Assembly: GCF_000732605.1 (NCBI RefSeq)
Contig: NZ_JPME01000014.1
Location: 62,001 to 126,000 of the forward strand
DNA from: Lacrimispora celerecrescens
Lineage (GTDB): Bacteria > Bacillota > Clostridia > Lachnospirales > Lachnospiraceae
Direction: 5' to 3'
Length of the DNA stretch: 64,000 bases
Shown: one piece after another, positions 62,454-64,000 of the stretch
Layout of the letters: each line of letters opens with the position of its first letter
Numbering within the stretch: the first letter of the stretch is position 1
Notes under the pieces: model-generated
What the model was told of the DNA's origin: nothing
The model's database searches: none
What the model saw: the letters and a program-made list of their open reading frames with translations, nothing else
Made by a program: the position numbers and the translations under genes

Positions 62454-64000
62454 TTATTTGCCCTTTTTCTCTGCAAGAACTTTTTCCTGTACACTCTTCG
62501 GTACCTGCTCATATTTCTCGAAGAACATGGAGTAGTTACCGCGTCCCTGTGTTTTGGAACGTAAATCTGTAGAATAACCGAACATCTCTGCTAACGGAAC
62601 ATATGCTTTAACCATCTTTCCGCCGCCGATGTCTTCCATACCTTCGATACGGCCACGACGGGAGTTAATATCACCGATAACATCGCCCATATAATCTTCT
62701 GGCATGGTTACTTCTACCTTCATGATCGGCTCAAGAAGAATGGCTCCACCCTTGTTCATAGCATCCTTAAATGCCATGGAACCGGCGATGTGGAATGCCA
62801 TTTCACTGGAGTCTACCTCATGGTAGGAACCGTCGTATACGTTTGCCTTAACACCTAGTACCGGGAATCCGCCCAGAATACCGGACTTAGTAGCTTCCTC
62901 GATACCTTGGCCGACTGCCGGAATGTATTCCTTCGGAATCGCACCACCGACAACGGAAGACTCAAACTTAAAGGTCTCTTCGCCGTTAGGATCCATCGGC
63001 TCAAAACGAACCTTACAGTGTCCGTACTGTCCACGTCCACCAGACTGTTTCGCATACTTGCTGTCAACTTCAATAGACTTTGTAAATGTCTCCTTATAAG
63101 CAACCTGAGGAGCACCTACATTGGCTTCTACGTTGAACTCACGAAGCAGACGGTCTACGATGATCTCCAGATGAAGTTCACCCATACCGGAAATGATAAC
63201 CTGGCCAGTTTCCTGGTTGGTCTTTGCACGGAAGGTAGGATCTTCTTCTGCAAGTTTTGCTAAAGCTTCGCCCATCTTGCCCTGACCAGCTTTGGTCTTT
63301 GGCTCGATAGCGATATCGATAACCGGCTCTGGGAATTCCATGGATTCCAGAATTACCGGATGCTGTTCGTCACAGATCGTGTCACCAGTTGTTGTAATCT
63401 TAAAACCAACAGCAGCAGCGATATCACCGGAATATACTTTGTCCAGCTCAGATCTCTTGTTGGCATGCATCTGAAGGATACGTCCAACACGCTCTTTTTT
63501 GCCCTTGGTTGCATTCAGCACATAGGAACCGGAATTCATAATACCGGAATATACGCGGAAGAATGCCAGCTTTCCAACGAACGGGTCTGTCATGATCTTA
63601 AATGCAAGAGCAGAAAATGGCTCTTCATCAGAAGAATGACGCTCGATTTCATTGCCGTCCATATCAACACCCTTAATAGAAGGAATGTCAGTAGGAGCAG
63701 GCATAAACTCAAGAACTGCATCAAGGAGCTTCTGAACACCCTTGTTTCTGTATGCGCTACCGCAGCATACAGGAATAGCTGTACAATTACAGGTTGCAGT
63801 TCTTAATACTTTCTTTAATTCATCTACGGAAGGCTCTTCACCTTCCAGGTATACCATCATTAAGTCATCATCTAACTCGCAGATTTTTTCAACTAATTCG
63901 GCACGGTAAAGCTCTGCATCATCCTGCAGATCTTCTGGGATATCAACGACAGAAACATCATCGCCCTTATCACCGTTAAAGATATAAGCCTTCATTTCGA
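62454..64000 (-). CDS. fusA: Elongation factor G, N-terminal part outside window
   Basis: The frame is open to the window edge; the 515 visible codons cover the end of the G' insert ([20 protein letters not shown]) and domains II-V of [21 protein letters not shown] marks domain [22 protein letters not shown] domain III, and [20 protein letters not shown] domains IV/V. The GTPase motifs lie beyond 64000. EF-G drives ribosomal translocation. It precedes tuf as in the str operon. Confidence 0.98.
   Translation of the reverse strand, partial: EMKAYIFNGDKGDDVSVVDIPEDLQDDAELYRAELVEKICELDDDLMMVYLEGEEPSVDELKKVLRTATCNCTAIPVCCGSAYRNKGVQKLLDAVLEFMPAPTDIPSIKGVDMDGNEIERHSSDEEPFSALAFKIMTDPFVGKLAFFRVYSGIMNSGSYVLNATKGKKERVGRILQMHANKRSELDKVYSGDIAAAVGFKITTTGDTICDEQHPVILESMEFPEPVIDIAIEPKTKAGQGKMGEALAKLAEEDPTFRAKTNQETGQVIISGMGELHLEIIVDRLLREFNVEANVGAPQVAYKETFTKSIEVDSKYAKQSGGRGQYGHCKVRFEPMDPNGEETFKFESSVVGGAIPKEYIPAVGQGIEEATKSGILGGFPVLGVKANVYDGSYHEVDSSEMAFHIAGSMAFKDAMNKGGAILLEPIMKVEVTMPEDYMGDVIGDINSRRGRIEGMEDIGGGKMVKAYVPLAEMFGYSTDLRSKTQGRGNYSMFFEKYEQVPKSVQEKVLAEKKGK

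Noticed and set aside
1-64000. rRNA, tRNA or CRISPR loci
   Set aside because: No stretch resembling rRNA, a tRNA cloverleaf with CCA-end context, or regularly spaced direct repeats was recognised by eye; a tRNAscan or CRISPR finder run would be decisive.

Overview
The window looks like a chromosomal segment from an anaerobic, low to moderate G+C Bacillota, most likely class Clostridia, family Lachnospiraceae (Clostridium cluster XIVa, Lacrimispora-like). The grounds are a complete S10-spc-alpha ribosomal super-operon in clostridial order with a KOW-domain protein between map and infA, an unusually long bL17, a short archaeal-type AspRS, an [FeFe]-hydrogenase-like protein, glycyl-radical enzymes, threonine cleavage to glycine, and repeat-rich cell-wall-binding surface proteins. 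This placement is an inference from gene content; no database was searched. Almost every gene lies on the minus strand, so the window is best read from 64000 down to 1.

Read in transcription order: (1) 64000-61054 holds fusA (cut by the window edge) and tuf. (2) 60898-50857 is a probable ten-gene operon in which the glycyl-radical enzyme YjjI and its activase YjjW are followed by a nucleoside ABC importer (lipoprotein, ATPase, two permeases), a Crp/Fnr regulator, uridine phosphorylase, DeoD and cytidine deaminase: uptake and phosphorolysis of nucleosides plus an uncharacterised radical enzyme. (3) 50761-46361 carries a HIT protein, an LTA-synthase-like enzyme and a DUF5722-type glycosidase. 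(4) 46318-41913 is a MurNAc recycling operon, murR-murQ-murP-mupG. (5) 41771-36287 holds a subtilase, an acyltransferase, an rRNA-type methyltransferase, a Cys/Trp/Asn-rich small protein and a wall-binding repeat protein. (6) 36144-19161 is the ribosomal super-operon from rpsJ to rplQ, with secY, adk, map, infA and rpoA. (7) 19018-16015 is accessory DNA (two wall-binding proteins and a deleted IS3 element) that separates rplQ from its usual neighbours. (8) 15873-11112 has ecfA1-ecfA2-ecfT-truA-rplM-rpsI. (9) 10902-8511 has tdh-kbl. (10) 8479-7211 has marR-cyclase. (11) 6887-4594 holds a C39-like protein and aspS. (12) 4519-1 holds a phosphatase, the hydrogenase-like protein, a zinc-ribbon protein, greA and a truncated MATE exporter.

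The most unusual signals are these. First, two copies of an approximately 143-nt element (19231-19373 minus, 41771-41912 plus) fold into the same four-helix plan with identical helix lengths; their loops are conserved but their stems differ with compensating base changes, so they look like a dispersed structured RNA or ssDNA family. Second, aspS is preceded by its own promoter, a 15-codon leader peptide ending in three Asp codons, and a set of competing hairpins ending in an intrinsic terminator: a trp-style attenuator for an aspartyl-tRNA synthetase. Third, YjjI/YjjW are embedded in a nucleoside-salvage operon, echoing their position beside deoCABD in Escherichia coli. Fourth, adk, normally essential, is frameshifted in a run of nine A. 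No rRNA, tRNA, CRISPR array or prophage was recognised.
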